Below, in pieces: positions 15,992 to 24,392 of a stretch of 64,000 nt of DNA; within the stretch, counting starts at the first letter, position 1, and each line of letters starts with the position of its first letter. Location of the stretch: contig CALZDP010000003.1 of NCBI GenBank assembly GCA_945638575.1, forward strand, positions 1-64,000, read 5' to 3'. Position numbers and translations under genes: made by a program. The DNA is from an uncultured Clostridia bacterium (GTDB lineage: Bacteria; Bacillota; Clostridia; Christensenellales; Borkfalkiaceae). The notes beneath the pieces were generated by a model. That model made no database searches, was not told the origin of the DNA, and worked only from the letters and a program-made list of their open reading frames with translations.

Positions 15992-18988
15992 ATGAACAAA
16001 ATCAAAAAGTTTAATTTGAAAAAAACTTTGACGCTTATCGCTGCGCTCGGTATGGTTATTTGCCTTACTTTCTGCGTGGCATGCGGCGGTGATTCTGACG
16101 GCAGTTCCTCTTCTTCCGGAAAGGACGATTCCGATGCAACCGTTACCGTAACCGATTACCAGTCGATTAAAAACGGCGACTTTGAATTCGGCACTTCCAA
16201 AGAGGACGTTACCTATCCCGTATACACGGGCATAAATTGGACAAGATACCGCGACAATTCCTATCCGACTTCCGCAGTTTCTTCCACTAAGAACTCCGGT
16301 ATAATCGACACGGAAGACGAAGCGTACAAAAAGATAGCCGAATCCAATAACTTCCCCAAAGACGGCGACGATAATTATTGGAACCCCAAAACCCCGCAAT
16401 CCTACGGGCTTGGCGGAGACAGGTATGTTTACGACGAAGAAACCTTCCAGGATAACCCCAACGAGGACAAACTTTGCACCAAAGGCAGTAAAATCCTTAT
16501 GATACACAACGTTACAAGCGTTGCCGGAAGAGGTACTGCGCAAAAGTTTGTATCTTCTTCTTCGTTGACTTCGGAAACCGGCTACGGCAAAATTTCCGTT
16601 TGGGTTATGACTAAGGATCTTAAGAGCATCCAACAAGACCAACCTTACGGCGCTTACATTTCCGTAAACAACACCTTATCTTCAACAAGAAGTCCCTTCC
16701 TTTTAAAGAATATCGATACCAAAGGCGTTTGGGCAGAGTACGTAATTTACTTAAAGACCAGCGATTACGCAAAATCTTCCTTCACCGTAACGGTCGGTTT
16801 AGGCTTTGGTTCTGACACCTATAAAGCGGAATACGTAGAAGGTTTTGCTTACTTTGACGATATCCACTACGAAGAAATGGATAAAGAGGCTTTTGAAACG
16901 GAAACCGCCGACGTTGAAGCAAACAACAACTATGCTTTGTTTACCCAAGACGGAAATGAAGTTGAAGCAGAAGCCCTTAAAGTTTCTCAAGAAGGTCAAA
17001 CTTACGTAGAAAACGCACAAAACGTAGCAACTACCGTTAAATATGTTTATTCTCACTTAATGGAAACAACCGCTTTCACAAGTGAATTTAACGGCGACTA
17101 TAACAAGGTTTACCAACACGATCCGGACGCTTACGCAAACGGCGCAACCGCAGGATATAAAGCGTATAGTGAAGTCAATATCAACGGCGTAACCAATCCT
17201 TACGGCGAAAACGAAAAGACCGCTTTCATCAAATTAGATTCTCACTCCAGTTACACTTTGACTTCCGGAACTTTTGCCATTGCAAACGGCGAGTACAAGC
17301 AGTTCAACTTCTTGACAAACGTAAACGTTGAAGTTGCAGGTCAACCGGGCGCTAAAATCGAAGTAGAAGAAGTTAGCGACGCTTCCGCTTCCGAAGTTTA
17401 CGGCACCGTTTCGGTTGCAACCGACTATAACACCTATTCCGCAGAGGACAATGCAAACGTTTGGAAGAAGGTAAGCGTATTTGTCAAGAACGACCTTGGC
17501 ACAACGAGATATATCCGCTTCAAATTAACCCTCGGCACCACCGACAACGTATTCGACGCGGCAGAATATCACTTAACTAGAGGTTACGCACTGTTTACGG
17601 GCTTTACCGAAAGGTCTTTACCCGAAAAGGAATACAACATCGTATCTTCTCAAGCAGATTATAAATCAACCATCACTTTAGGTTACGAATATCCCAACGG
17701 ACCTTCGGACGACGAAGATGACGAAGATGATTTCGCTTTCACCGCAACAGGTTCCACCAAATACGATTTGGAAACCAAACCTGCTACAGGCGTTAGCGGT
17801 TACACCGGCGTTATCGGCAATCACACCATGGTCGGCGGTGATAAGAACGAATATACCGCTCAATCGGTTATTTCCGGTATCGTTTCCGGCAAGTACGTAT
17901 CAAATTACGATTCCTTAACCGACGAAGAAAAGCAAGCGGTACTCGATTTATCCGACGGCAACATTCAGCCCCTTATCATTAAAAACACCGCAATGAACAG
18001 TTACGGTTACTTGGGAACACAGTTAACCTTTGCTGCAAACACCACTAACTTAGTAACCGTTCAGGTTAAAGTTTTGGGCGATGCACAGGCTTATGTATAC
18101 CTTGCAAACGCAGATCCCCTTTCTTACTTCGGCGTATTACAAGTTGCCGATAAACCCATGGAAGTAGCGATTAACTCTTCCGCCCGTCCCGACGACGCAG
18201 GCAAATGGGTAACGGTTAACTTCTTGGTTACCACCGGCGACGAAGAAATTACTTACAGGGTTGAACTTTGGAACGGTTCGAGAGACGGCAACGTCCAGAG
18301 CCAAGGCACCGTACTTTTCAATAACGTAACCACTTCCGAATCGGCAAACGCGACCGAACTCAAGGCAAAACTTGACGCCGACTTTGTTGCCTCCGACGCA
18401 GATTTGGAAACTAAGACTTATACAAGGGCGCCTTCTACCGTAACTTACACCGACGCTGACGGAAAAGAAGTTACCTATGAACGCACTTATGAACCTACGG
18501 TTGCTTACACCAAATACTTAAAAGGTTCAAGCATTATCGCTTCTTACGAAGCAATCCACGCACCTACGACTATCGACGAAACCACCGCTACCGATGACGA
18601 CGGCTCTTCCGACGATTCTTCTTCCACTGAAGAAGTTAATCCCGAAGCGGCAAACTGGGGATTACAGTTAGCCTCCATCATTATCGCGGCAGTATTGGTT
18701 ATCGTACTTATCGTTGTCGTTATAAGAATTGTCGTTAAGAAGAATAAAAAGGTTGAAGTTGCGGCAAACAACTATTACAACCGTAACAGCCGTGAACAAG
18801 CGCAAGCAATAATCAATGCCAACAAAGCAAAACGCGCACAAAAGGCTGCGGAAGAAGCCGCTAAGACGGAAGAAACTGCCCAGGAAGAACCTGCAGAAAC
18901 CGAAAATAACGAAACTTCGGCAGAAGAAACCGAAACGGCAAACGAAGAAAAACCTTACGATTACGATAACCCCGAAAACAATCTGTAA
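15992..18988 (+). CDS. Large surface lipoprotein with C-terminal membrane anchor and charged tail
   Basis: A 998-residue envelope protein of unknown function. The N terminus is a lipoprotein signal peptide: basic MNKIKKFNLKK, a hydrophobic core, then FCVAC with the lipidated Cys at residue 31 and a Gly/Ser/Asp-rich linker. The extracellular part is rich in Asn, Thr, Ser and Tyr and holds at least two beta-rich modules; IKNGDFEFG and the later TLTSGTFAIANGEYKQFNF and FAANTTNLVTVQVKV segments look like carbohydrate-binding jelly rolls. An acidic stretch (GPSDDEDDEDDFAF) lies mid-protein. Near the C terminus a membrane helix (LASIIIAAVLVIVLIVVVIRIVV) is followed by KKNKK and a roughly 75-residue Ala/Glu/Lys-rich tail predicted in the cytoplasm. 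Codon use is strongly biased to GCG/GCA, AAC and GTT, and promoter, ribosome site and terminator are all strong, suggesting high expression. Confidence 0.8.
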   Translation: MNKIKKFNLKKTLTLIAALGMVICLTFCVACGGDSDGSSSSSGKDDSDATVTVTDYQSIKNGDFEFGTSKEDVTYPVYTGINWTRYRDNSYPTSAVSSTKNSGIIDTEDEAYKKIAESNNFPKDGDDNYWNPKTPQSYGLGGDRYVYDEETFQDNPNEDKLCTKGSKILMIHNVTSVAGRGTAQKFVSSSSLTSETGYGKISVWVMTKDLKSIQQDQPYGAYISVNNTLSSTRSPFLLKNIDTKGVWAEYVIYLKTSDYAKSSFTVTVGLGFGSDTYKAEYVEGFAYFDDIHYEEMDKEAFETETADVEANNNYALFTQDGNEVEAEALKVSQEGQTYVENAQNVATTVKYVYSHLMETTAFTSEFNGDYNKVYQHDPDAYANGATAGYKAYSEVNINGVTNPYGENEKTAFIKLDSHSSYTLTSGTFAIANGEYKQFNFLTNVNVEVAGQPGAKIEVEEVSDASASEVYGTVSVATDYNTYSAEDNANVWKKVSVFVKNDLGTTRYIRFKLTLGTTDNVFDAAEYHLTRGYALFTGFTERSLPEKEYNIVSSQADYKSTITLGYEYPNGPSDDEDDEDDFAFTATGSTKYDLETKPATGVSGYTGVIGNHTMVGGDKNEYTAQSVISGIVSGKYVSNYDSLTDEEKQAVLDLSDGNIQPLIIKNTAMNSYGYLGTQLTFAANTTNLVTVQVKVLGDAQAYVYLANADPLSYFGVLQVADKPMEVAINSSARPDDAGKWVTVNFLVTTGDEEITYRVELWNGSRDGNVQSQGTVLFNNVTTSESANATELKAKLDADFVASDADLETKTYTRAPSTVTYTDADGKEVTYERTYEPTVAYTKYLKGSSIIASYEAIHAPTTIDETTATDDDGSSDDSSSTEEVNPEAANWGLQLASIIIAAVLVIVLIVVVIRIVVKKNKKVEVAANNYYNRNSREQAQAIINANKAKRAQKAAEEAAKTEETAQEEPAETENNETSAEETETANEEKPYDYDNPENNL

Positions 18989-19016
18989 TTTAAACAAGGT
19001 TTTAAACTAAACATTA

Positions 19017-19046
19017 AAGCGACGCTTTTAACGGCGTCGCTTTTTT
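19017..19046 (+). terminator. Terminator of the large lipoprotein gene
   Basis: Perfect 9-bp stem AAGCGACGC/GCGTCGCTT, 8-nt loop, followed by T6, 28 nt after the stop codon. Confidence 0.9.
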
Positions 19047-19127
19047 CATTATTATATAATATATATATTTGTCCCCTTTGTGCTTAACATTATTTTTTAA
19101 AATATTTTTAAAATCCGACAAAAACGC

Positions 19128-19156
19128 TTGACGCAGGATTCTATAAATGATATCAT
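19128..19156 (+). promoter_or_regulatory. Promoter of the SPFH-RHH operon
   Basis: -35 TTGACG (19128-19133), a 17-bp spacer and -10 TATCAT (19151-19156). The -10 box lies inside a perfect 19-bp palindrome, so a bound repressor would block polymerase directly. Confidence 0.75.
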
Positions 19157-19166
19157 TATGATATCA
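19148..19166. promoter_or_regulatory. 19-bp palindromic operator
   Basis: TGATATCATTATGATATCA is a perfect inverted repeat (9 bp, 1-nt centre, 9 bp). It covers the -10 box and the likely start point of the SPFH operon. The operon's second gene encodes a ribbon-helix-helix protein, the class that binds short palindromes, so autoregulation is the natural reading. This is inference. Confidence 0.75.
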
Positions 19167-19188
19167 AAATAATCACGAGGTGTTTATA

Positions 19189-20217
19189 ATGGAAGAAAAA
19201 GTTTTATCTAATAGAAAACACGGTGGGCTTGCCCTTGTTATTATTATTTTACTGACGATATTTTCGGTGGCGATGTTCCCGACTGTGGGAATCGCTAACG
19301 AAAACGGAAAGTTATCTTCCGCTTTAACGGCGGTACTTATGATACTTGACGTGCTTTTATTTATTGCTTGCACCCTATCTTTTGCCGGTTTAAAGGTTTT
19401 AAAACCGCAGGAAGCCTTAGTCCTTACCCTGTTTGGTAAATACGTAGGCACTTTAAAAGGCGAAGGTTTTTACTTTGTAAACCCCTTCTGTATAGGATTT
19501 AATCCGGCGGCGTCCACCAAACTTAAACAAAGCGGAGACGTTAATGCTTCCGTAGAGGCGGCTGCACACATTAAATTGGATACAAACAGCGTAGCGACTG
19601 TCGATAAAAGGATTTCCTTAAAAATTATGACCTTAAACAACAATCGTCAAAAGGTAAACGACTGTTTGGGTAACCCCGTAGAAATCGGTATCGCAGTAAT
19701 GTGGCGCGTCGTTGATACGGCAAAAGCGGTATTTAACGTTGATAACTTTAAGGAATACCTTTCCTTGCAGTCGGACAGCGCACTGCGTAACATTGTTCGC
19801 CTTTATCCGTATGACGTTGCGCCAAACGTTGACACCACCGGCGACGGCGTTTTTGACGAAGGCAGTTTAAGGGGATCGTCGGAAGTAGTTGCCAACCGCA
19901 TAAGGGATGAAATACAGTCCAAAGTGGAAATTGCAGGCTTACAGATTATCGAGGCGCGTATCACCTATCTTGCTTACGCAACCGAAATCGCCGCGGTAAT
20001 GTTACAACGCCAGCAGGCTTCCGCAATTATCGACGCCAGAAAGATGATAGTCGACGGCGCAGTCGGTATGGTTGAAATGGCGCTTGAACGCTTGGAATCC
20101 AACAGCACCATAACCCTTGACGAAGAAAGAAAGGCGCAAATGGTTTCTAACCTGCTTGTAGTCCTTTGCGGTAATAAAGACGCTCAGCCGATAGTTAATT
20201 CAGGTTCAATATATTAG
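19189..20217 (+). CDS. SPFH/band-7 domain membrane protein
   Basis: A 342-residue protein. I start at ATG 19189, with CGAGGTG 7 nt upstream, instead of the GTG at 19180. Two N-terminal hydrophobic helices (about 12-33 and 40-62) are followed by a cytoplasmic or membrane-parallel SPFH domain (about 65-290), with [30 protein letters not shown] and [23 protein letters not shown] coiled-coil-prone segment [36 protein letters not shown] follows. SPFH proteins form oligomeric rings that organise membrane microdomains and control proteases. Its stop overlaps the start of the RHH gene by one base, so the two are co-translated. Confidence 0.9.
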   Translation: MEEKVLSNRKHGGLALVIIILLTIFSVAMFPTVGIANENGKLSSALTAVLMILDVLLFIACTLSFAGLKVLKPQEALVLTLFGKYVGTLKGEGFYFVNPFCIGFNPAASTKLKQSGDVNASVEAAAHIKLDTNSVATVDKRISLKIMTLNNNRQKVNDCLGNPVEIGIAVMWRVVDTAKAVFNVDNFKEYLSLQSDSALRNIVRLYPYDVAPNVDTTGDGVFDEGSLRGSSEVVANRIRDEIQSKVEIAGLQIIEARITYLAYATEIAAVMLQRQQASAIIDARKMIVDGAVGMVEMALERLESNSTITLDEERKAQMVSNLLVVLCGNKDAQPIVNSGSIY

Positions 20218-20390
20218 TGGCTGACGATAAAAAACAGATTCCGCTGAGAGTATCGGCATCGTTATACGCAGAACTTGCTCGTTGGGCTGAGGATGAGTTT
20301 CGTTCGGTAAACGGTCAGATAGAATATCTTTTAACGGAGTCCGTTAAAAAACGCAAAAACGGAAATTTGAAAAAAACAGACGACAACTAA
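20217..20390 (+). CDS. Small ribbon-helix-helix (Arc-like) DNA-binding protein
   Basis: A 57-residue ORF starting with GTG, whose G is the last base of the SPFH stop TAG. Translation gives an N-terminal basic strand KKQIPLRVS (residues 5-13), helix [14 protein letters not shown] (15-28), then [18 protein letters not shown] (29-46), which is the classic strand-helix-helix layout of Arc/MetJ-type repressors. [11 protein letters not shown] is a strongly conserved signature of small Arc-like proteins in Firmicutes. It is too short for most gene callers. It is followed at once by a strong terminator. It probably represses its own operon through the 19-bp palindrome at 19148-19166. No toxin-like partner is present, so a toxin-antitoxin role is unlikely. 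Confidence 0.88.
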   Translation: MADDKKQIPLRVSASLYAELARWAEDEFRSVNGQIEYLLTESVKKRKNGNLKKTDDN

Positions 20391-20392
20391 GC

Positions 20393-20423
20393 AAAAAACC
20401 TGCGGATAAAACGCAGGTTTTTT
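20393..20423. terminator. Bidirectional terminator
   Basis: Perfect stem AAAAAACCTGCG/CGCAGGTTTTTT with a 7-nt loop. The flanking A and T runs make it work for the RHH gene on the plus strand and for the convergent DUF1624 gene on the minus strand. Confidence 0.9.
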
Positions 20424-20459
20424 ACAATTTCAAAATAAATATTTTTCCGTTTAACTCAT

Positions 20460-21335
20460 TTAAAAGGCTAATTTAAAGCCCATTATAAGAAGTATTATGC
20501 CGAAAATAAGCGGTAACACGACTTGATGCGCAAGATATATAAACAGGCTGTGGCGACCGACAAAAGTTATTACGTTGTTTTTGTAATCCCCTTTGAAAAT
20601 TAAAGATTTTCTGTCTTTATATAAAAGTTTGCCCAAAAATACGCCTACAAAAATTTGACCGCCGTAGAAAGGAAGTTGGAAACAGTCGTTTCCCGTTGTA
20701 ACAAGCCCAACCACCGATTTAAGTAAGATTAGGAAAAAATTGCCCGATTCATAAGAAACAAACTTGTTTTTAGGCGGAAGGACAAAGGTAATATACGCAC
20801 CTATCACCATCATCGCTATGCCGATAGCCAGATAAACCCATTTATTTGAAGTAACTTTTTCAAGCAAAGCAATCAAAATAATAGATACCGAAATGCAGTG
20901 TATAACGCCGAAGGTTATCATCGCATCTATATCGTCCGTAACTTTTGCAAAGATAAACGTAACTAAAGTTAAACCGAGCGAAAAGGCAAACAGTTGTAAA
21001 CCGCGCTTTAAATTACTGCGTGAAAACGCACAACTTATACCTACAAGCGCCATAAACAAAAACAGTATAAAATACCTGAAGTAAATTCTTACGTCCCACT
21101 CCCAAAAGTCGCGGGCAAATTTGCAAAGTTTTTGGGTGAATTCCTCTTTAGCGGGATAATCAACGAAAAGGTACCTGAGAAAATACGCAAAGTCGAACAT
21201 CATATGATCGAAAATCATAAGAAGGACTGCTATACCGCGAGCAAAGTCGATTTCGGTAATCCTACGCTTTAACTTTTCTTTTTTTAATTGTTTTTGAGCG
21301 GCCTTTTCTTCAGCCGTCATAATTGATTTTTTCAT
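20460..21335 (-). CDS. DUF1624/HGSNAT-like membrane acyltransferase (copy 1)
   Basis: A 291-residue protein with seven or eight membrane helices after a basic cytoplasmic N terminus (about residues 1-27). The first helix carries RITEIDFARGIAVLLMIFDHMMF, the D-x-x-RG...DH signature of the heparan-alpha-glucosaminide N-acetyltransferase catalytic domain (DUF1624). The last part, ITFVGRHSLFIYLAHQ, is also typical. These proteins are thought to transfer acyl groups to sugars across the membrane. A second member is at 24393-25301. It faces the SPFH operon and ends at the shared terminator. Confidence 0.85.
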   Translation of the reverse strand: MKKSIMTAEEKAAQKQLKKEKLKRRITEIDFARGIAVLLMIFDHMMFDFAYFLRYLFVDYPAKEEFTQKLCKFARDFWEWDVRIYFRYFILFLFMALVGISCAFSRSNLKRGLQLFAFSLGLTLVTFIFAKVTDDIDAMITFGVIHCISVSIILIALLEKVTSNKWVYLAIGIAMMVIGAYITFVLPPKNKFVSYESGNFFLILLKSVVGLVTTGNDCFQLPFYGGQIFVGVFLGKLLYKDRKSLIFKGDYKNNVITFVGRHSLFIYLAHQVVLPLIFGIILLIMGFKLAF

Positions 21336-21365
21336 AAAAGTGTTAAAAAATATTTTAAAAATATG

Positions 21366-21394
21366 CTGATAACGGGCTTATAGGCAGACTTTTA
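21366..21394 (-). repeat. Interspersed element copy at the 3' end of plsX
   Basis: Plus strand: TGATAACGGGCTTATAGGC, then AGACTTTTAG. It lies in the gap between DUF1624 copy 1 and plsX and reaches the plsX stop codon. Confidence 0.85.
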
Positions 21395-22417
21395 GCCTTC
21401 GTCGTCCTCTTTTGTTTCCTCTTTAAGCCCTTCCGTTATGGCAGTGCGCAAACCGGATTTTTCCATAGTATAGGCTTGTTCTATACACTTGAATACCGAC
21501 TTACCTTTACTGTTGCCGTGTCCTTTAACAACGGTTTTGGAAACCCCTAACAAGGCGGCACCGCCGTAATTATTGTAATCCATTTTGTTTTTAACGGCGT
21601 ACAAATCCTTTTTAAGCAAAAGCGCGCCTATCTTGGTTTTTAAGTTCTTTAAAAAAGTGTGCTTGACAAGTTTCATAACCCCCATGCAAGCGCCTTCGAT
21701 AGCCTTTAATAAAACATTACCCGAAAAACCGTCGCATACGATAAGGTCAAACTTGCCGGACAAATACTCTCTTGCTTCGGCATTACCGACAAAGTTTATA
21801 TGTTTGTTTCCCTTTAAAAGTTGATAGGTTTCCTTTCTTAGGTTATCGCCTTTATTTTCTTCTGCGCCGATATTCAACAAGCCAACCCTCGGATTTTTAA
21901 CGCCGAAAGCCTTTTCCAAATAAAAACTGCCCATTGTGGCAAATTGGTTTATTTGATTGCTGAAACATTCGGCATTGGCACCGCTGTCGCAAAGGGCAAC
22001 GATACCGTCGCCTTCTATTGTGGGAACAACCGGCACCAACGCGGGACGGCTTACGCCTTTTATACGTCCCAAACGTGTAATTGCACCGACCAAAATAGCA
22101 CCCGTAGAGCCGATTGAAACCATTCCGCCATAATCTTGCGTGCGCAAAAGTTCATAGGACTTGTATAAGGAACTTTCCTTTTTGGTACGAATAGCCTCGG
22201 TAGGTTTGTCGTTACAGGTAATAACATCGTCCGCATTGACTATTTTCAGCCTTGTTTTATCGTAGTCGAAGTTTTTTAAAAGGTCATTGAGGGTAGCCTC
22301 CGGCCCAACCAAAGTGATTTCGATATCGCTTATTTTTGATAACGCCGACACGCTGCCTTCAACGTTAACGTTAGGGCTGTTATCTCCGCCCATTGCGTCA
22401 ACAATGATTTTAATCAT
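21392..22417 (-). CDS. plsX: Phosphate acyltransferase PlsX
   Basis: A 341-residue enzyme that makes acyl-phosphate from acyl-ACP for phosphatidic acid synthesis, acting at the membrane surface. It opens with the diagnostic IKIIVDAMGGDNSP and has SIGSTGAILVGA, CDSGANAECFSNQINQFA, GLLNIGAEENKGD and DLIVCDGFSGNVLLKAIEGA, with GGAALLGVSKTVVKGHGNS near the end. The length is normal. It is transcribed alone from a strong promoter with an adjoining palindrome. The usual partners fapR, fabD and fabG are not next to it, although acpP and a fabG-like gene lie elsewhere in the window. Confidence 0.96.
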   Translation of the reverse strand: MIKIIVDAMGGDNSPNVNVEGSVSALSKISDIEITLVGPEATLNDLLKNFDYDKTRLKIVNADDVITCNDKPTEAIRTKKESSLYKSYELLRTQDYGGMVSIGSTGAILVGAITRLGRIKGVSRPALVPVVPTIEGDGIVALCDSGANAECFSNQINQFATMGSFYLEKAFGVKNPRVGLLNIGAEENKGDNLRKETYQLLKGNKHINFVGNAEAREYLSGKFDLIVCDGFSGNVLLKAIEGACMGVMKLVKHTFLKNLKTKIGALLLKKDLYAVKNKMDYNNYGGAALLGVSKTVVKGHGNSKGKSVFKCIEQAYTMEKSGLRTAITEGLKEETKEDDEG

Positions 22418-22454
22418 ATAATACCTCTGTGTAATTTAGTTTGTTATTTAATAA

Positions 22455-22483
22455 ATTTTATCATTTTTGACTTTTCATGTCAA
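22455..22483 (-). promoter_or_regulatory. Promoter of plsX
   Basis: Minus strand: consensus -35 TTGACA (22483-22478), 17 bp, -10 TAAAAT (22460-22455). The start codon follows 37 nt downstream with AGAGGT as ribosome site. Confidence 0.8.
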
Positions 22484-22484
22484 C

Positions 22485-22499
22485 AGTAAACCGTTTACT
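22485..22499. promoter_or_regulatory. Palindrome next to the plsX -35 box
   Basis: AGTAAACCGTTTACT is a perfect 7+1+7 inverted repeat ending 1 bp from the -35 box. It is placed for an activator or repressor. It does not match the FapR operator; the regulator is unknown. Confidence 0.55.
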
Positions 22500-22755
22500 T
22501 TTAAAAATTGTTGTTTTTAATGTCGGTAAATTCAATTAAAAGCAATTATAAAAGTCGGCGTATAAGCCCGTTATCGCTATATTTTATTATTTTTTACGAC
22601 AAATACAAAGTGTAAATAAAAGGCTAAAATTTTCCGAAAATACGGTTAAAAAAGGTAGCATTTTAAAAAAAGTATTAAGAACGCCTTGCCAATTACCTTA
22701 CGTAAAATCTAATAAATTTACGAAAAATTATATTTTTTGTCAAATTTTGGCAAAA
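22500..22755. other. Intergenic region between plsX and the Wzy-like gene
   Basis: AT-rich DNA between divergent promoters. It contains one interspersed-element copy (22552-22578). I see no gene. Confidence 0.5.
22552..22578 (+). repeat. Interspersed element copy, intergenic
   Basis: AAAAGTCGG then CGTATAAGCCCGTTATCG. Forward orientation, well conserved. Confidence 0.85.
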
Positions 22756-22801
22756 ACAGTCAAACGTTTAGATGCATAACAGTCAAACGTTTAGATGCAT
22801 A
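22756..22801 (+). repeat. Two perfect tandem copies of a 23-bp unit
   Basis: Identical units at 22756-22778 and 22779-22801. Each begins ACAGTCAAACGTTTAGATGC and includes the 8-bp palindrome AAACGTTT. They end 29 bp before the -35 box of the Wzy-like gene, a position suited to an activator or to a duplicated operator. Confidence 0.9.
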
Positions 22802-22830
22802 AACGTATATATTTTTAAGATACTTTATAC

Positions 22831-22859
22831 TTGACAAGGAGTATATAAAGTGTTAATAT
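22831..22859 (+). promoter_or_regulatory. Promoter of the Wzy-like gene
   Basis: Consensus -35 TTGACA (22831-22836), 17 bp, -10 TAATAT (22854-22859). The ATG follows 21 nt later with only a weak ribosome site (AGAG at 22871-22874). Confidence 0.65.
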
Positions 22860-22880
22860 AAAGAACACTAGAGATAACTC

Positions 22881-24338
22881 ATGAGAAACACAACGCAAAA
22901 AGTTTTAGGCATTCTAAAAAAAGCATTTGAATCCGACCTTTACATTTTATTTTTATGCACCGCCGTTCTTGCCGGCTGGATTTTCGGCTGTTGGGTGGAA
23001 ATGATTTTGGTAATGCTTGCCTTTACCGCAATCGGAACCCTTTTAACGGCAACGCTGAAGCCCCTAATTTCCTTTTTAGTCCTTTGTGCGGCGACTATGG
23101 GCAATCAAACGGTAACCGATAAAGACATACTTTTGATATTTTTATTTTCCCTTGCGGTAGTCGGTGCGCTTATTGCAAACCTTGTAATTTACAAGCGCAA
23201 TTGGACGGTTTTACATCCTAAAAAAATAAAGGGGTATACTTTATCGCACCTTCTTTTGATAATTCCCTTTTTATTTGCAGGCGTCGGAAGCAAGGTCGGC
23301 AATAAAAACGCTTCCTTGGTGGCGGCAGGTTTAGTTATACTTATAACCCTTTTGTATTTGCTTTTGTACGTAGGCGCAAAGCGTGAAAACGGCAATTTTA
23401 CGAATTATCTTGTTAAGTGCGTTTTGGCGCTTTCGGTTATAACTTCGTTAGAGTTTATTTTGGCTATCATAAGAATCGGCAACGTTGACGCAATAATCGC
23501 AAATATCATAAATAAGACTTTTTGGATAGGTTGGACGGGGCCAAACACCACAGGTTCCATTATATCTTTGGGTATTCCCTGCGCGCTCAGCCTGTGCATA
23601 AAAAAGAGAGATATAAATTTTCTTGTAATACCGGCGTGCGTGTTTATCGCCTTTTTGGAATTTGCGCTCGTTATTTTATCCGGTTCGAGAGGAAGCATTT
23701 TATTCCTGGTAATGATTTTACCCACCCTTTTGCTTTACGCGATGTGTAAAACGGAAAGCAAACCGACCTTTATCATTTCGATGACGGTGGTATTTTGGCT
23801 GTTTGCCCTGCTTATTTTAAAGTTTAACAAACTTTTAAATCCTATAATCATTTCCATTTTGCAAAAAGGCATGTCGTCAAGCAACCGTATAGAAAGCATC
23901 TATCCGGAAGCCGTACAACTGTTTAAAGATAATCCTGTTTTCGGTGCAGGTTGGGGCTACAAACTGTCGACCAATTTATCCGGACTGCCGGAACCTTACT
24001 TTTTCCATTCAACCTTCTATCAATTTTTGGCGAATATGGGAATAGTCGGCATCCTATTTTTGGCAATATTCTTTATGTGGCGGTATATGACCGTTATTCC
24101 GATGAGAAAAAATTTCTCTGCGATAGCGCTTACGGCTTCGGTCTTTTTGTTCGACGCATATTCTTTAATCGACACAAGTTTTTTCAACCCCATACTGTTT
24201 ATAGTATCCATGCTTATGATACTTTCGATAGAACTTGATATGCCCAACGACCGCTGTTTAGCATTCGGCATTATAAATAAGTTAAAGTTTTTCAAAAGAA
24301 AACCGCTAAACGAAAGCAAAACTACGAAAGAAGGATAA
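22881..24338 (+). CDS. O-antigen ligase/Wzy-like polysaccharide polymerase
   Basis: A 485-residue membrane protein with about eleven or twelve helices. The Wzy_C region is recognisable: LVILSGSRGSILFLVMILPTLL, then a large extracellular loop with SSSNRIESIYPEAVQLFKDNPVFGAGWGYKLS and a His-containing FFHSTFYQFLANMGIVG. These Arg and His residues are the conserved catalytic positions of O-antigen ligases and polymerases that move lipid-linked glycans. No glycosyltransferase cluster surrounds it; the neighbour is a DUF1624 acyltransferase, so the pair may finish or decorate a surface glycan. The last 40 residues are basic and cytoplasmic. Confidence 0.82.
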   Translation: MRNTTQKVLGILKKAFESDLYILFLCTAVLAGWIFGCWVEMILVMLAFTAIGTLLTATLKPLISFLVLCAATMGNQTVTDKDILLIFLFSLAVVGALIANLVIYKRNWTVLHPKKIKGYTLSHLLLIIPFLFAGVGSKVGNKNASLVAAGLVILITLLYLLLYVGAKRENGNFTNYLVKCVLALSVITSLEFILAIIRIGNVDAIIANIINKTFWIGWTGPNTTGSIISLGIPCALSLCIKKRDINFLVIPACVFIAFLEFALVILSGSRGSILFLVMILPTLLLYAMCKTESKPTFIISMTVVFWLFALLILKFNKLLNPIIISILQKGMSSSNRIESIYPEAVQLFKDNPVFGAGWGYKLSTNLSGLPEPYFFHSTFYQFLANMGIVGILFLAIFFMWRYMTVIPMRKNFSAIALTASVFLFDAYSLIDTSFFNPILFIVSMLMILSIELDMPNDRCLAFGIINKLKFFKRKPLNESKTTKEG

Positions 24339-24392
24339 ATAACTACAAAAGTAAAAAATACTTTCGATTTTTTAAGGAACTTTTTAATCTTT

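Noticed and set aside
16799..18997. Minus-strand ORFs opposite the large lipoprotein gene
   Set aside because: They mirror its biased codon use and have no start signals.
20217..20390. The RHH gene as an antitoxin
   Set aside because: No toxin-like gene is adjacent; its partner is an SPFH membrane protein.
22756..22801. Two tandem units as a CRISPR remnant
   Set aside because: Units are directly adjacent without spacers and no cas genes are present.
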